Assembly (NCBI RefSeq): GCF_900048895.1
Contig: NZ_LT160639.1
Span: 5,001-69,000 of the forward strand
DNA from: Neglectibacter timonensis
Lineage (GTDB): Bacteria; Bacillota; Clostridia; Oscillospirales; Acutalibacteraceae
Direction of reading: 5' to 3'
Length of the DNA stretch: 64,000 nucleotides
The notes below the pieces were generated by a model, which saw only the letters and a program-made list of their open reading frames with translations, did no database searches and was not told where the DNA came from. Made by a program: the position numbers and the translations under genes. Shown piece after piece: positions 26,034 to 34,098 of the stretch. Each line of letters opens with the position of its first letter. The first letter of the stretch is position 1.

Positions 26034-27695
26034 TCATGGTAAACGCCCGTAGGCGTAGAAATGAGCCTGCCAATAGCTGCTGTTCAGGTTGGAATATTGG
26101 ATGGGGTCGCCACAGTGGAGCATGATCCCGTCGCCCACATAGATGCCACAGTGGGAACAGCCCGCCGTGTCATAGGTGCCCACGAAGAAAACAAGGTCGC
26201 CGGGCCGGGGGGTGGAAACGGGGGTGCAGATGTTGTATAGGCTCGTCGCCCCCAGGCGGCCCACGGCCCAGCCGGAATGATTGATGACCCACGACACGAA
26301 GCCTGAACAGTCAAAGGACGTGCTGGGAGAGTAGCCGCCCCACACATAGGGATAGCCGATGTACTTTTCCGCCTCGGCCAGAATGGCCGCAAACCGCTCG
26401 TCGGCCAGATATTCCTCGGGCACCTCATAGTCCGGGGGCGGGTTGGTGACGTACTTTCCCACATAGCCGGAGCCGGGGAACAGGTCGGGGCGGTTGCCCA
26501 GGGTCGCCATAAAGAGGGCGTACCGGGAGAGCTGTTCCTCGCCCATGATGTAGATCGGGAGCTTGGAAAGGTTGAAGTTTTCGAGGGTCACGGTGCAGAT
26601 GTAGTAATCGTAGTACACCCGGTAGCTGTCGGTATGGGTGTTGCCGTCCTCGTCCGTCCAGGTGTCGTGCTCAATGTAGTAGCGCCGCTCCACCACCACA
26701 TCCTCCGTAAGAATATACTGGCGGTCAAAGAGCATTTGCAGGGTGTCCCGCACCTCGTCCACCGTCCAGGCCCCCTCATGGAGCGCACAGAGGATGGACA
26801 GCAGATTATAGGGGTCGTGTTCGATCTCGTCCAGGTCGTAATGATATTCGTCATAGCTGTGGGTGGACTCGTAGCTGTCCAGGTAGCCCCGCAAGTCGGC
26901 CTCCAGCGCCGCATAGGCGGCCTCGGCCCCCAGCAGGTCGCCGTCCTCGGCGGGATAGGTGCTGGCGGCCACCGCGCCCACCGTGGTGTTACCCAGGGAT
27001 ACCATCTGCGACATACAGGACTGCATGATGAGCAGGAGCAGAAAGCAGGCCACCAGGATCAGCGCCCCCACGGGATGCCGCCTGACGAAGCCCGCCACGG
27101 CCCTGCCCGTGGCGGCGGTGGTTTTTCCCGCCGCCTTTGTGCCCTGCTTGGCGGCCTCCCGCTCCTTTTTTTGATATTGCTTTTTCAGCTTGTGCTTATA
27201 CCACTGGCGGGAGAGGGCGTTTTTCATAGCCTCCGGGTGCTCCTGGGCCAGCTTGCGGGTCTGGTAGTCGGCCTGGGCTTTGAGATAGCTGGACTCGGCG
27301 TGAGCGGCGGCCCTGGCCGGATGGGTGCGGACGCGCTTTTTCACAAACCGCGCCCCGCCCCGCAGGGCGGCCTCGCCCACCATTTCAGAGCGGTGAGCGC
27401 CCTCGGTGCCCACGTTATCCTGCTCCACTTGAAAGAGCTTACCGTGGACATAGCCATGCACCCCCCGCCCGGCGGCCCGGCCCACCCGTTTGACGGGGCC
27501 GGGCCGCTTGGGCGGTTTTTGGTTTGCCAGCTTCTCCCGGGCCGCCTCCAGCTTGCCGCCCCGTTTCTCCATGCGGAGCTTGGACTTGTTCAGCCGCTCC
27601 TGTGTGCTTTCCTGCCGGAACTTCTGGCCAGCCTGACCAGAAGTGTCCTCGCCGGGGCCGGGGCGGGCTCCGGCCTCATTCGCCGTTTCGTTCAT
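26034..27695 (-). CDS. conjugation cell-wall hydrolase (NlpC/P60)
   Basis: 553 aa. A basic, Lys/Arg-rich N-terminal half (about 1-200) is followed by one membrane segment (VGALILVACFLLLLIMQS, near 215), an extracytoplasmic region, and an NlpC/P60 peptidase at the C-terminus. The catalytic Cys is in TSFDCSGFVSWV (near 463) and the His in SHCGIYVGDG (near 515). Such proteins open peptidoglycan for the conjugation channel (VirB1/CwlT/PrgK role). The usual second lytic domain is not obvious. Its ATG overlaps the end of virB4 by 20 nt. Repeat copy 2 lies in its 5' part. Confidence 0.88.
   Translation of the reverse strand: MNETANEAGARPGPGEDTSGQAGQKFRQESTQERLNKSKLRMEKRGGKLEAAREKLANQKPPKRPGPVKRVGRAAGRGVHGYVHGKLFQVEQDNVGTEGAHRSEMVGEAALRGGARFVKKRVRTHPARAAAHAESSYLKAQADYQTRKLAQEHPEAMKNALSRQWYKHKLKKQYQKKEREAAKQGTKAAGKTTAATGRAVAGFVRRHPVGALILVACFLLLLIMQSCMSQMVSLGNTTVGAVAASTYPAEDGDLLGAEAAYAALEADLRGYLDSYESTHSYDEYHYDLDEIEHDPYNLLSILCALHEGAWTVDEVRDTLQMLFDRQYILTEDVVVERRYYIEHDTWTDEDGNTHTDSYRVYYDYYICTVTLENFNLSKLPIYIMGEEQLSRYALFMATLGNRPDLFPGSGYVGKYVTNPPPDYEVPEEYLADERFAAILAEAEKYIGYPYVWGGYSPSTSFDCSGFVSWVINHSGWAVGRLGATSLYNICTPVSTPRPGDLVFFVGTYDTAGCSHCGIYVGDGIMLHCGDPIQYSNLNSSYWQAHFYAYGRLP
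27621..27643. repeat. TGGCCA palindrome, copy 2
   Basis: CTTCTGGCCA, GCC, TGACCAGAAG; one arm position differs. It lies within codons 18-25 of the NlpC/P60 gene and is read as TSGQAGQK. Confidence 0.75.
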
Positions 27696-30048
27696 CGGCC
27701 TTGTCCTCCGGCTTGGTGGTCAGCAGGGCATACAGCTCGGTATCCTTGGGGAAGCGATCCACAAAGGGGATGGCGGTATCGCCATAGAACAGCAGGCCCT
27801 CGCCGGAGCCGGAGTGCGTGACGTAGGAAAGCTGGTGGGGGCTGATCCCCAGGTGGCTGGCCAGCACCTCCCGATCCCCGGCGGCCTGGGACAGCAGATA
27901 GAGAAAATCGCAGTTGCCGAAAATGGACTCGATCTCACTGCTCTCCAACAGGCTTTTCACGTTTTGGGTAATCCCGCTGGGGATAGCCCCCCATTTGCGG
28001 AAACGGCGGAAAATCTCGACGCTGTAAGCCGCCGTCTGCGGATCGGACAAAAGCATATGAAATTCGTCCTGGTACACCCAGGTCGCCCGGTGCTTGTCCC
28101 GGTTGGCCGTCACCCGGCCCCACACCTGATCCGTGAGAATGAGCAGGCCAATCTTTTTGAGCATCTTCCCCAGGGCCTTGATGTCATAGCACAACAGGCG
28201 GTTGTTCACCTCCACGTTGGTTCTGTGGTTAAAGAGGTTGAGCGATCCCGTGCAGTAGAGCTCCAGGGCCGACGCCACCCGGCGGGCCTCCGGCTCCGGC
28301 TGGCGCAGCAGCTCCTCGTACAAGTCCTGGAGAATGGGCATCCGCTCCGGGGCCGGGTCTGCCAGATAGGGGCGGTAGACATTCCGCACCGCCCGGTCGA
28401 TGACGGTCTTTTCCACCGGGGCCAGTCCGCCCCGGCCCCCCACGATGAGCTCACACAGGGACAAGATAAAGTCGCTTTTCAGGGATAGCGGATCTTCATC
28501 GTCGGCATAGTCGGGGGTGATGTCCATGGGGTTGATGTAGGTGCCGGAGCTGGCCGAAGGGGTGAGCTTCACCACCTGGCCCCCCAGGCGGTGGACGAGG
28601 GGGTAATATTCCCCCTCCGGGTCTGCAATCACGATGTCGTCCTCCGGCCACGTCAGAAACACATTTACAATCTCACGCTTGGCCGCGAAGGATTTTCCGC
28701 TCCCGGGGGTGCCCAGGAAAAGCCCGTTGGGATTTTTCAGCCGTTTGCGGTCTGCCATGATGACGTTGCCGGAAAGGGCGTTCATGCCATAGTAGAGGGC
28801 CTGCCCGTCCATCCGCAGCTCCTTTGTCATAAAGGGAATGAAAATGGCCGTGGAGCTGGTGGTCATGCCCCGCTGAATCTCGATGCCGTTGTACCCCAGA
28901 GGCAGAGAGGACATATAGCCCTGCTCCTGCTGCCAGTCCAGCCGCCGCAACGCGCAGTTGTGCTTTTGGGCGATGCCGGACACCGTGAACACCTCGTTCT
29001 CCAGCTTCTCCCGGGTGGGGGCCGTGTTCACGATTAAGAACGTGAGCAGGAACATCCGCTCGTTGCGGGATTGGAGGTCGGCCAGCAGGGCCGCCGCGTC
29101 CTTGGCGTAGGTAATGAGATCAGGGGGCAGGATGTCCGGGTCGTAGCCGCTCCGGGTGGCCTTGCGCTGCTCCTCCACCTTCATCTTGTCGATGTCGGAG
29201 ATTTTGCCCTTGACCGTCTTGATGGCCTTGGTCTGGTCGACCGTCTGGACGTGGAGGGTGACGGTCATTTCCGCGTCCAGCTCCAACAGCTCCAGCAGGA
29301 GCTTGTCGGACAGCTCGGAGGCCATGATCTGCAAGTAGGAGGCCGCCCCCCAGGACTGGCCCACCCGGAAGGTGCGGGACTGCCGGAAGTCGAAGCTGGA
29401 GGGAACAATGAAATCTTTCGTCCCCATGCCCGTCTTGGGGATGTCCCCCCAGGAGAAGCGGAAGGGCTCCCGGCCCCCTGGGTGCATTTGTCCGTGGAGC
29501 GCCTCCAGTCGCTCCCGCCCATCCAGGGCCACGGAATGTACCCCCAGCCGCTTGAAGTTGCCCATGATGTCCGCCTCCACCCGCTCCAGCCGGGGCCGGG
29601 CGGCGGCGAGGTCGGCGGCGGCAATACCAAAGGTGATGTACTTGGAGCGCACGATCCCGTTGTTGCTCCGGGCAATCTGCCGTTTGAGCATTTCCGTGTA
29701 CTCGGCCCGGATGCTGTCAAAGGCATCCTGGGCCGGGGGAATGTTCACCTTATAGCGGCCCCCGCCACGGGAGCGGTGGTTGACGAAGGAGAGCTGGAAG
29801 GGCAGGGCGCTGTCAAAGTAGTTCAGGAAGGAGCACCAGCCGCTAAAGATAGCCGCCTGATCCTCGGTGCTTGCCACCGAATAATTGATGTCCTCATAGG
29901 CGATGGTCTTGGTATAGTAGCCGTCCCGCACCTTGCAAACGCCGTCTTTGAGCATTTCCACATAGGGGACGGTCTGCTGGGCGGACAGGGCCGCCCACCC
30001 TTTACCCCTTGCGGGGCCGTGTTTTGCTGTGGGGTTGCTTTTGGTCAA
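27676..30048 (-). CDS. VirB4-type conjugation ATPase
   Basis: 790 aa, the energy-supplying ATPase of the mating-pair channel. Walker A is GTPGSGKSFAAK (near residue 445). ADPEGEYYPLVHRLGGQVVK follows, and a Walker B-like TWVYQDEFHMLL lies near 655. The C-terminal FGNCDFLYLLSQAAGDREVL is typical of Gram-positive VirB4/TrsE. The start is TTG at 30048, with GGAGGAG 5 nt upstream, inside the end of the PrgI gene. No membrane segment is seen; it is expected at the inner face of the membrane bound to the PrgI and VirB6-like proteins. Confidence 0.94.
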   Translation of the reverse strand: MTKSNPTAKHGPARGKGWAALSAQQTVPYVEMLKDGVCKVRDGYYTKTIAYEDINYSVASTEDQAAIFSGWCSFLNYFDSALPFQLSFVNHRSRGGGRYKVNIPPAQDAFDSIRAEYTEMLKRQIARSNNGIVRSKYITFGIAAADLAAARPRLERVEADIMGNFKRLGVHSVALDGRERLEALHGQMHPGGREPFRFSWGDIPKTGMGTKDFIVPSSFDFRQSRTFRVGQSWGAASYLQIMASELSDKLLLELLELDAEMTVTLHVQTVDQTKAIKTVKGKISDIDKMKVEEQRKATRSGYDPDILPPDLITYAKDAAALLADLQSRNERMFLLTFLIVNTAPTREKLENEVFTVSGIAQKHNCALRRLDWQQEQGYMSSLPLGYNGIEIQRGMTTSSTAIFIPFMTKELRMDGQALYYGMNALSGNVIMADRKRLKNPNGLFLGTPGSGKSFAAKREIVNVFLTWPEDDIVIADPEGEYYPLVHRLGGQVVKLTPSASSGTYINPMDITPDYADDEDPLSLKSDFILSLCELIVGGRGGLAPVEKTVIDRAVRNVYRPYLADPAPERMPILQDLYEELLRQPEPEARRVASALELYCTGSLNLFNHRTNVEVNNRLLCYDIKALGKMLKKIGLLILTDQVWGRVTANRDKHRATWVYQDEFHMLLSDPQTAAYSVEIFRRFRKWGAIPSGITQNVKSLLESSEIESIFGNCDFLYLLSQAAGDREVLASHLGISPHQLSYVTHSGSGEGLLFYGDTAIPFVDRFPKDTELYALLTTKPEDKADERNGE

Positions 30049-30382
30049 TCGGCTCCTCCTTTCCTGTAAACGGGGCGTACATATTCTCCGTGCGGTAGGG
30101 CCTCACGCCGGGGCGCAGAAACCGCGCCCGGACGATGTTCCGCACCACCTTTTCAAAGGGCTGGCCGTCCCGCTCATACATCGCCAGGAAGAAGGCTGGG
30201 AGCATGACGGCCAGCATCAGGAACATAGCCCCGGTATTGCCGATGGCGCTCCGGGTCAGCAGGAAGGCCGGGATGCCCACCAGCGCCGCGCCGCCGAAGC
30301 ACAGGAGCTGGCGGCGGGTCAGGTTCAGCGCCAGCTTGGTCTTGATTTTGGACAGGTCATTGGGGACGTTCACATAGGCCAT
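30002..30382 (-). CDS. PrgI-family membrane protein (VirB3-like)
   Basis: 126 aa. Two adjacent membrane segments (FGGAALVGIPAFLLTR and GAMFLMLAVMLPAFFLAMY, about 28-75) follow the family N-terminus AYVNVPNDLSKIKTKLALNL. PrgI corresponds to VirB3 in Gram-positive type IV secretion and pairs with VirB4. It overlaps virB4 by 47 nt and the MT-A70 gene by 26 nt, so the block is tightly coupled. Confidence 0.88.
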   Translation of the reverse strand: MAYVNVPNDLSKIKTKLALNLTRRQLLCFGGAALVGIPAFLLTRSAIGNTGAMFLMLAVMLPAFFLAMYERDGQPFEKVVRNIVRARFLRPGVRPYRTENMYAPFTGKEEPIDQKQPHSKTRPRKG

Positions 30383-30965
30383 GCGTTGCCTCCTCTCCGG
30401 CCCCGCCCACCTCTGGCCACGATGGCCATAAGTTGGCTGTAGGCGTTACCTCGTTGCCCCACACGTCCCAGCCGGGCGTTGTCTGCCGGGCGAACAGCTC
30501 CACGCGGGGCACGTCCCCCAGCAGGGCCACAATCTTGTCCCGCGCCTCATCCGGCTTTTTGCTGTGGGCCTCGATGGGGGAAATGATGAACTGGTGGACG
30601 TTGGCCGCCTGCCGCTTGGGGCGGCCCCTGGTCGCCAGCAGGCACACCTCCGCATTGGCCCTTGTCCAAAAGCCCAGGCCATAAAACCAGCTATCCGCCT
30701 TGCGGTTCTTTTTCAGCCAGACAAAGGCCGCGCTCTTGTAGGTGAAGCCCCAGGCCCGGATCAGCCGCAGGGCCTCCGGGAGCTGGGGGAAGGTGGCCCA
30801 CAAAAAAAGCGCACAGTCCGGGGCCGCAAGATCGGCCACGGGCAGAGCGCATAACTCGTCAATCCCCATTGTGGGGTAATGGTGCTCCGCCGCCCCCTGC
30901 ACCCCCTTTTGTCCGTAGCGCCAGGGGGGATCGGCGTAGATGATGGAATAGTCTCCGATAGTTAC
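30357..30965 (-). CDS. MT-A70-like adenine methyltransferase without a standard start codon
   Basis: About 202 aa. The catalytic DPPW motif (IIYADPPWRYGQKG) and FLWATFPQLPEALRLI, WGFTYKSAAFVWLKKN and EVCLLATRGRPKR are MT-A70 features (N6-adenine methylation). The first ATG/GTG/TTG in frame is GTG 30902, beyond DPPW, so it cannot be the true start. GGGAG is followed by GTA at 30965, overlapping the TAA of the preceding gene; a TGA stop there would have made GTG. It may be poorly translated or use GTA or ATC. Repeat copy 3 lies in its 3' end. DNA rather than RNA as substrate is inferred from the ICE context. Confidence 0.75.
   Translation of the reverse strand, partial: VTIGDYSIIYADPPWRYGQKGVQGAAEHHYPTMGIDELCALPVADLAAPDCALFLWATFPQLPEALRLIRAWGFTYKSAAFVWLKKNRKADSWFYGLGFWTRANAEVCLLATRGRPKRQAANVHQFIISPIEAHSKKPDEARDKIVALLGDVPRVELFARQTTPGWDVWGNEVTPTANLWPSWPEVGGAGEEATHGLCERPQ
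30411..30432. repeat. TGGCCA palindrome, copy 3 (degenerate)
   Basis: CTCTGGCCA, CGA, TGGCCATAAG. The inner 7-bp stem is kept and the outer arms have changed. It lies near the 3' end of the MT-A70 gene, just before PrgI. Confidence 0.6.
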
Positions 30966-31768
30966 ACTCCCTTCCAGCCCTGGTTGACGGCCTCCCGCGC
31001 CCGTTCCAGGCGCTCGGTGGCCGGGCCGTAAAAGGCCGGGGCGTTTTCAAAGCAGATGTACCGGCGGCCCGTGTTCAGGGCGGCCACCGCCGTTGTGCCA
31101 CTCCCCGCGCAGATGTCCGCCACCACCTGGCCCTCCCGGGTGTAGGTGCGGATCAGGTACTCGCACAAGTCCACCGGCTTCTGCGTGGGGTGGATGCCGC
31201 TGGCCACGGTGGAGAAGGCCAGCACATTCCCAGGGAAGCGCCGCCCATCCGACTCGCCGCTGGTACGCTCAAACTTCCCATAGTTGGGGCTGTTGCCGCT
31301 GCGGTGGTGGATTTTCTTGTACGGCTCCCCCTGGTCGAACTGCGGATAGTAGGCCGGGGCCTTGCGGTAGAACACCAAAATGTTCTCCGACTTTTTCAGC
31401 GGGGCCCGGCGGGCGTTGAGAAACCCGGTACAGCGGCTTTTGTACCACACCCACTCATAGCGGAGCATGGGGAGGTTGGAGGCCCCCAGCACCTTGTCAT
31501 AGGGACACTGGGCGAACAGGAGCACCGCGCCCTCCGGCTTCACCGCCCACCGCACCGCCTCCCACAGCTCCGGGAGGGGCAGGGGCACGTCCCAGTAATT
31601 CCGGGTGGTGCCGTAGGGCGGATCGGTCAGGAGCAGATCGACGGAGTGACGGGGCAGGGAGCGCAGGCCCTCGATCCCGTCCATGAGAAACAAACCGTCC
31701 GGGGCCAGGGGCCGCCCGTCCGGAGCAAAGCTCTGGCCACACTGGCCAGAAGTAAAATGGTCTGTCAT
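30962..31768 (-). CDS. site-specific DNA methyltransferase (N6/N4 type)
   Basis: 268 aa. The order is catalytic DPPYG first (LLLTDPPYGTTRNYWDVP, near residue 50), then a variable target region, then the SAM-binding VADICAGSGTTAVAALNTG with the ENAPAFYGPATERLERA segment near the C-terminus; this order is the beta class. No restriction enzyme gene is adjacent, so it may be an orphan methylase that protects the transferred element. ATG at 31768 has AAAGGTG upstream. The N-terminal SGQCGQSF is encoded by repeat copy 4. Confidence 0.88.
   Translation of the reverse strand: MTDHFTSGQCGQSFAPDGRPLAPDGLFLMDGIEGLRSLPRHSVDLLLTDPPYGTTRNYWDVPLPLPELWEAVRWAVKPEGAVLLFAQCPYDKVLGASNLPMLRYEWVWYKSRCTGFLNARRAPLKKSENILVFYRKAPAYYPQFDQGEPYKKIHHRSGNSPNYGKFERTSGESDGRRFPGNVLAFSTVASGIHPTQKPVDLCEYLIRTYTREGQVVADICAGSGTTAVAALNTGRRYICFENAPAFYGPATERLERAREAVNQGWKGV
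31730..31752. repeat. TGGCCA palindrome, copy 4
   Basis: GCTCTGGCCA, CAC, TGGCCAGAAG; an 8-bp stem with changed outer bases. It lies within the first codons of the DNA methyltransferase gene. Confidence 0.7.
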
Positions 31769-31783
31769 GTATCACCTTTCCTT

Positions 31784-32650
31784 TTAGTGAGCGCCAAATA
31801 TACTTTTTGAGATGCTGCCCGTCTTGAACAGCATAAAGCAGAGCAAGACCGTATAGCCCACGGTGCCCCATATCGCCCCGATAGGGTCGCCGCCTGTGGC
31901 GATGCCCTGGATGAGAACCGCATAGATCCCCACGCATACCAAAATGAGAAGGCCCTGGAAGCCCACGGCGAACAGGGATCGCAGGTAGTTCTGGCCCATG
32001 TTCCCCATTTCCCGGTTGGCAAGGGTCGCCATCGGCACGGGCGCTAAACTGGCCAGCAAATATATTTCTATCATTCTGCCGTAGACGATCACGAAGATCA
32101 CGGTATTCAGCGCCCACATGGTAATGCCGATGAGGGAGGACTGGAGCCAGAGGCCCAGCAGGGGGCCCAGCTCCATGCTCTCCAGCGTCGTTTCCAGGTT
32201 CGCCAGCATGTCCGGCGTGATGTCCGTGGAGCCCTGGATGAGCCCACCGGCCTGGGCGATGACGCTCTGCGACACGTCGAACACGGCGTTGACAATATTA
32301 AAGGTGTTGGAGAGAATGAGGATGGCGCAGGCGGTTTTGAAAACCCACTTGTAGATATTCGCCACATCAAACTCGTGCATATTGTTCTTTTCCAGGATCA
32401 TCTGGATAAGCTCGTAGGTAGCAACGAATGTTAGGATCAGCCCGGCCACCGGCAGTATCACCGTTTCGGAAAGCTGCCGTATGAGGGAGAAAACCCCGGC
32501 GTTCCACGACGCCGGGGTCGTCCCCACCTGTACCGCAATCTCCCCGACTTGGGTGTTGACCGTATCGAAAAGCCCCTCCAGGTTCCCCATAATTCCGTCA
32601 ATGAGAAGCCCTTTCAGCCAGTCCGTGATCCAGTCGGTGAGAATACCCAT
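31784..32650 (-). CDS. VirB6/TrbL-like channel protein
   Basis: 288 aa, polytopic. The N-terminal amphipathic segment (ILTDWITDWLKGLLIDG) is followed by membrane segments near 75-100 (ILPVAGLILTFVATYEL), 110-140, 175-215 (LNTVIFVIVYGRMIEIYLLA) and 225-285. The REMGNMGQNYLRSLFAVGFQ loop is typical of the CD0411/VirB6-like proteins of Tn1549-type elements, which form the inner-membrane part of the channel. It is 12 nt after the Maff2 gene. Confidence 0.88.
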   Translation of the reverse strand: MGILTDWITDWLKGLLIDGIMGNLEGLFDTVNTQVGEIAVQVGTTPASWNAGVFSLIRQLSETVILPVAGLILTFVATYELIQMILEKNNMHEFDVANIYKWVFKTACAILILSNTFNIVNAVFDVSQSVIAQAGGLIQGSTDITPDMLANLETTLESMELGPLLGLWLQSSLIGITMWALNTVIFVIVYGRMIEIYLLASLAPVPMATLANREMGNMGQNYLRSLFAVGFQGLLILVCVGIYAVLIQGIATGGDPIGAIWGTVGYTVLLCFMLFKTGSISKSIFGAH

Positions 32651-32662
32651 GTGTTGCCGCCC

Positions 32663-32875
32663 TTAAAACAGTGAGGACAACAGGGGGATCAGCGTAGTGC
32701 CCAGGACGATGATGCCGCCCCCGGCCATGAGCTGCTTGATCCCCTGGCTTTTGGCCGCCGCGTTATCCGAGCCGTAGCCCTCCAGCAGATTGACCACGCC
32801 CCACACGGCCAAACCAGCGCCCAGGGCGATCACAAGGGTTTGAAGGGTCGTAACGGCGGTAGCGAAAAACTGCAT
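32663..32875 (-). CDS. Maff2-family membrane protein
   Basis: 70 aa with two hydrophobic segments (LQTLVIALGAGLAVWGVVNL and GGGIIVLGTTLIPLLSSLF) around a polar loop GYGSDNAAAKSQGI. This is the Maff2 family, a VirB2-like pilin candidate found next to VirB6-like genes in Clostridia ICEs. It is the first gene after the virD4 region. Confidence 0.88.
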   Translation of the reverse strand: MQFFATAVTTLQTLVIALGAGLAVWGVVNLLEGYGSDNAAAKSQGIKQLMAGGGIIVLGTTLIPLLSSLF

Positions 32876-32944
32876 AGTGCCTCCATTTCTCCGGGGACAG
32901 CGCCCCGGCCATGAAAAAAGCCGCCCTTTCAGGCGGCACTTACA

Positions 32945-32967
32945 CCTTTGGCCACACTGGCCAGAAG
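32945..32967. repeat. TGGCCA palindrome, copy 5
   Basis: CCTTTGGCCA, CAC, TGGCCAGAAG, between Maff2 and the virD4 3' fragment. A GC-rich hairpin (AAAAAGCCGCC.../GGCGGC, about 32913-32937) lies next to it. Confidence 0.7.
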
Positions 32968-33064
32968 CTATACAAAGGCATCCGGGTCGTCGAGATCGTC
33001 ATAGTTGAGGATGTCCTCGTCCTCTTCCATGTACCTTTCGTCCGGCACGTCCACCTCGTACACA
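32968..33064 (-). pseudogene. duplicated 3' end of virD4
   Basis: Thirty codons ending at a stop give YEVDVPDERYMEEDEDILNY and DDLDDPDAFV, against YEVDVPDEHMEEDEDILNY and DDLDDPDTFV at the end of the intact virD4 (34099-34190). The copies differ by a few bases and one codon pair. This copy keeps the native junction to palindrome 5 and Maff2; the intact gene lies across the cargo gene. Confidence 0.8.
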
Positions 33065-33166
33065 GATTTTATGAAATATTGATCGAAAACAGGTTGTAGT
33101 ATGTTGTCTTGAAGGCATTTGTGTTGTAAGATAAAGTCTATATTATGTGAAGGAAAGGTGTATACG

Positions 33167-34018
33167 ATGACGCTTGAAGAATACATCGTAAAACGAAAAC
33201 GAGAAGATGGCATCAATGAATACGATTTGGAAAAGCGTTCAGAAAATACACGGATTTGTGTTAACTATATATTTGAATACTTTAATAACTATTTGGACTT
33301 AAAGCCCGCCGACGAAAAAACTGTTCTGCATGAACAAAAAGTAGATAAGTATAGGCATATTGTTCGGGAATACAATTCAGAGGTAAGGGAGTGGCTTGTC
33401 TCGATTTATTCATCTTACGGTAAATATATGCATAAGCAATTAATGAATTTGATCACAGATAATTATTTTCTCCTTTACGACAGCGAAGCCGAGTTTCGAG
33501 CGCTTTCATATGATATTTATCCAAAGGCTATTAAGCGATTTAAATTCCTTGACGGACAATCGGAAATGGTATTTCTTTTTGTAAAAGAGGCCCACCGAAT
33601 TAGAAATTCCTTTTACCCATATGATTCGGATTTTTATATTTCAGATAGTGTTAATGAATGGATATTTGATACTTATAATAAGCATGGTGTAAATGTCTAT
33701 AATTTTTGTTATGAGTGGGCGCACTATTTTTTTGAATGCCCAGAAATGTGGCCCAAAGGGCATAAGCAAAAAACCGAATATTATGATAAGCGTTCAGAAT
33801 ATAAAGGAATTAGCCTAAGTGAATCGTTCTTTTGGGATTATGATTATAGGCAAAAGAGCAATCTTTTTTGTCTGGATTCTCTATATAGAAGTATGCCTAA
33901 AAAGAGCTTCATCAAAGGGCGGAAGCAAGAATTAGAGGCGATACTTTTGTACTGCTGGTTACATGGCGTAACAAGTGACGATGAGTATTGGAACGAATAC
34001 GCACAACAAGTCTTATAG
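33167..34018 (+). CDS. AT-rich cargo gene of unknown function
   Basis: 283 aa, not recognised. It is rich in Tyr, Phe, Asp and Glu with no membrane segment or signal peptide. The start MTLEEYIVKRKREDGINEYD and RICVNYIFEYFNNYLDLK look helical; EAHRIRNSFYP, YEWAHYFFECPEMWP and ILLYCWLHGVTSDDEYWNEY are the strongest local motifs. No nuclease or nucleotide-binding motif is evident. ATG at 33167 has AAGGAAAGG 8 nt upstream. Base composition is far more AT-rich than the backbone, it is on the opposite strand, and it sits between two copies of the virD4 3' end. Defence or abortive infection is a guess from its placement only. Confidence 0.75.
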   Translation: MTLEEYIVKRKREDGINEYDLEKRSENTRICVNYIFEYFNNYLDLKPADEKTVLHEQKVDKYRHIVREYNSEVREWLVSIYSSYGKYMHKQLMNLITDNYFLLYDSEAEFRALSYDIYPKAIKRFKFLDGQSEMVFLFVKEAHRIRNSFYPYDSDFYISDSVNEWIFDTYNKHGVNVYNFCYEWAHYFFECPEMWPKGHKQKTEYYDKRSEYKGISLSESFFWDYDYRQKSNLFCLDSLYRSMPKKSFIKGRKQELEAILLYCWLHGVTSDDEYWNEYAQQVL

Positions 34019-34057
34019 TAGTTACTATCCATTTTACAAGGCGCTGTATTATAGTGG

Positions 34058-34096
34058 CCCCCACGCTCCAATTCTTAGTGGAGCGTGGGGGGTGTT
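34058..34096 (+). terminator. cargo gene terminator
   Basis: CCCCCACGCTCCA (34058-34070) and TGGAGCGTGGGGG (34079-34091) form a perfect 13-bp stem with a TTATT tail. Confidence 0.7.
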
Positions 34097-34098
34097 TA

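Noticed and set aside
26634-27821. Several long plus-strand frames opposite the conjugation genes (also 24239-25516, 29071-30069, 37077-38459)
   Set aside because: High-GC antisense frames; each lies opposite a conserved gene with recognised motifs, and none has a family signature.
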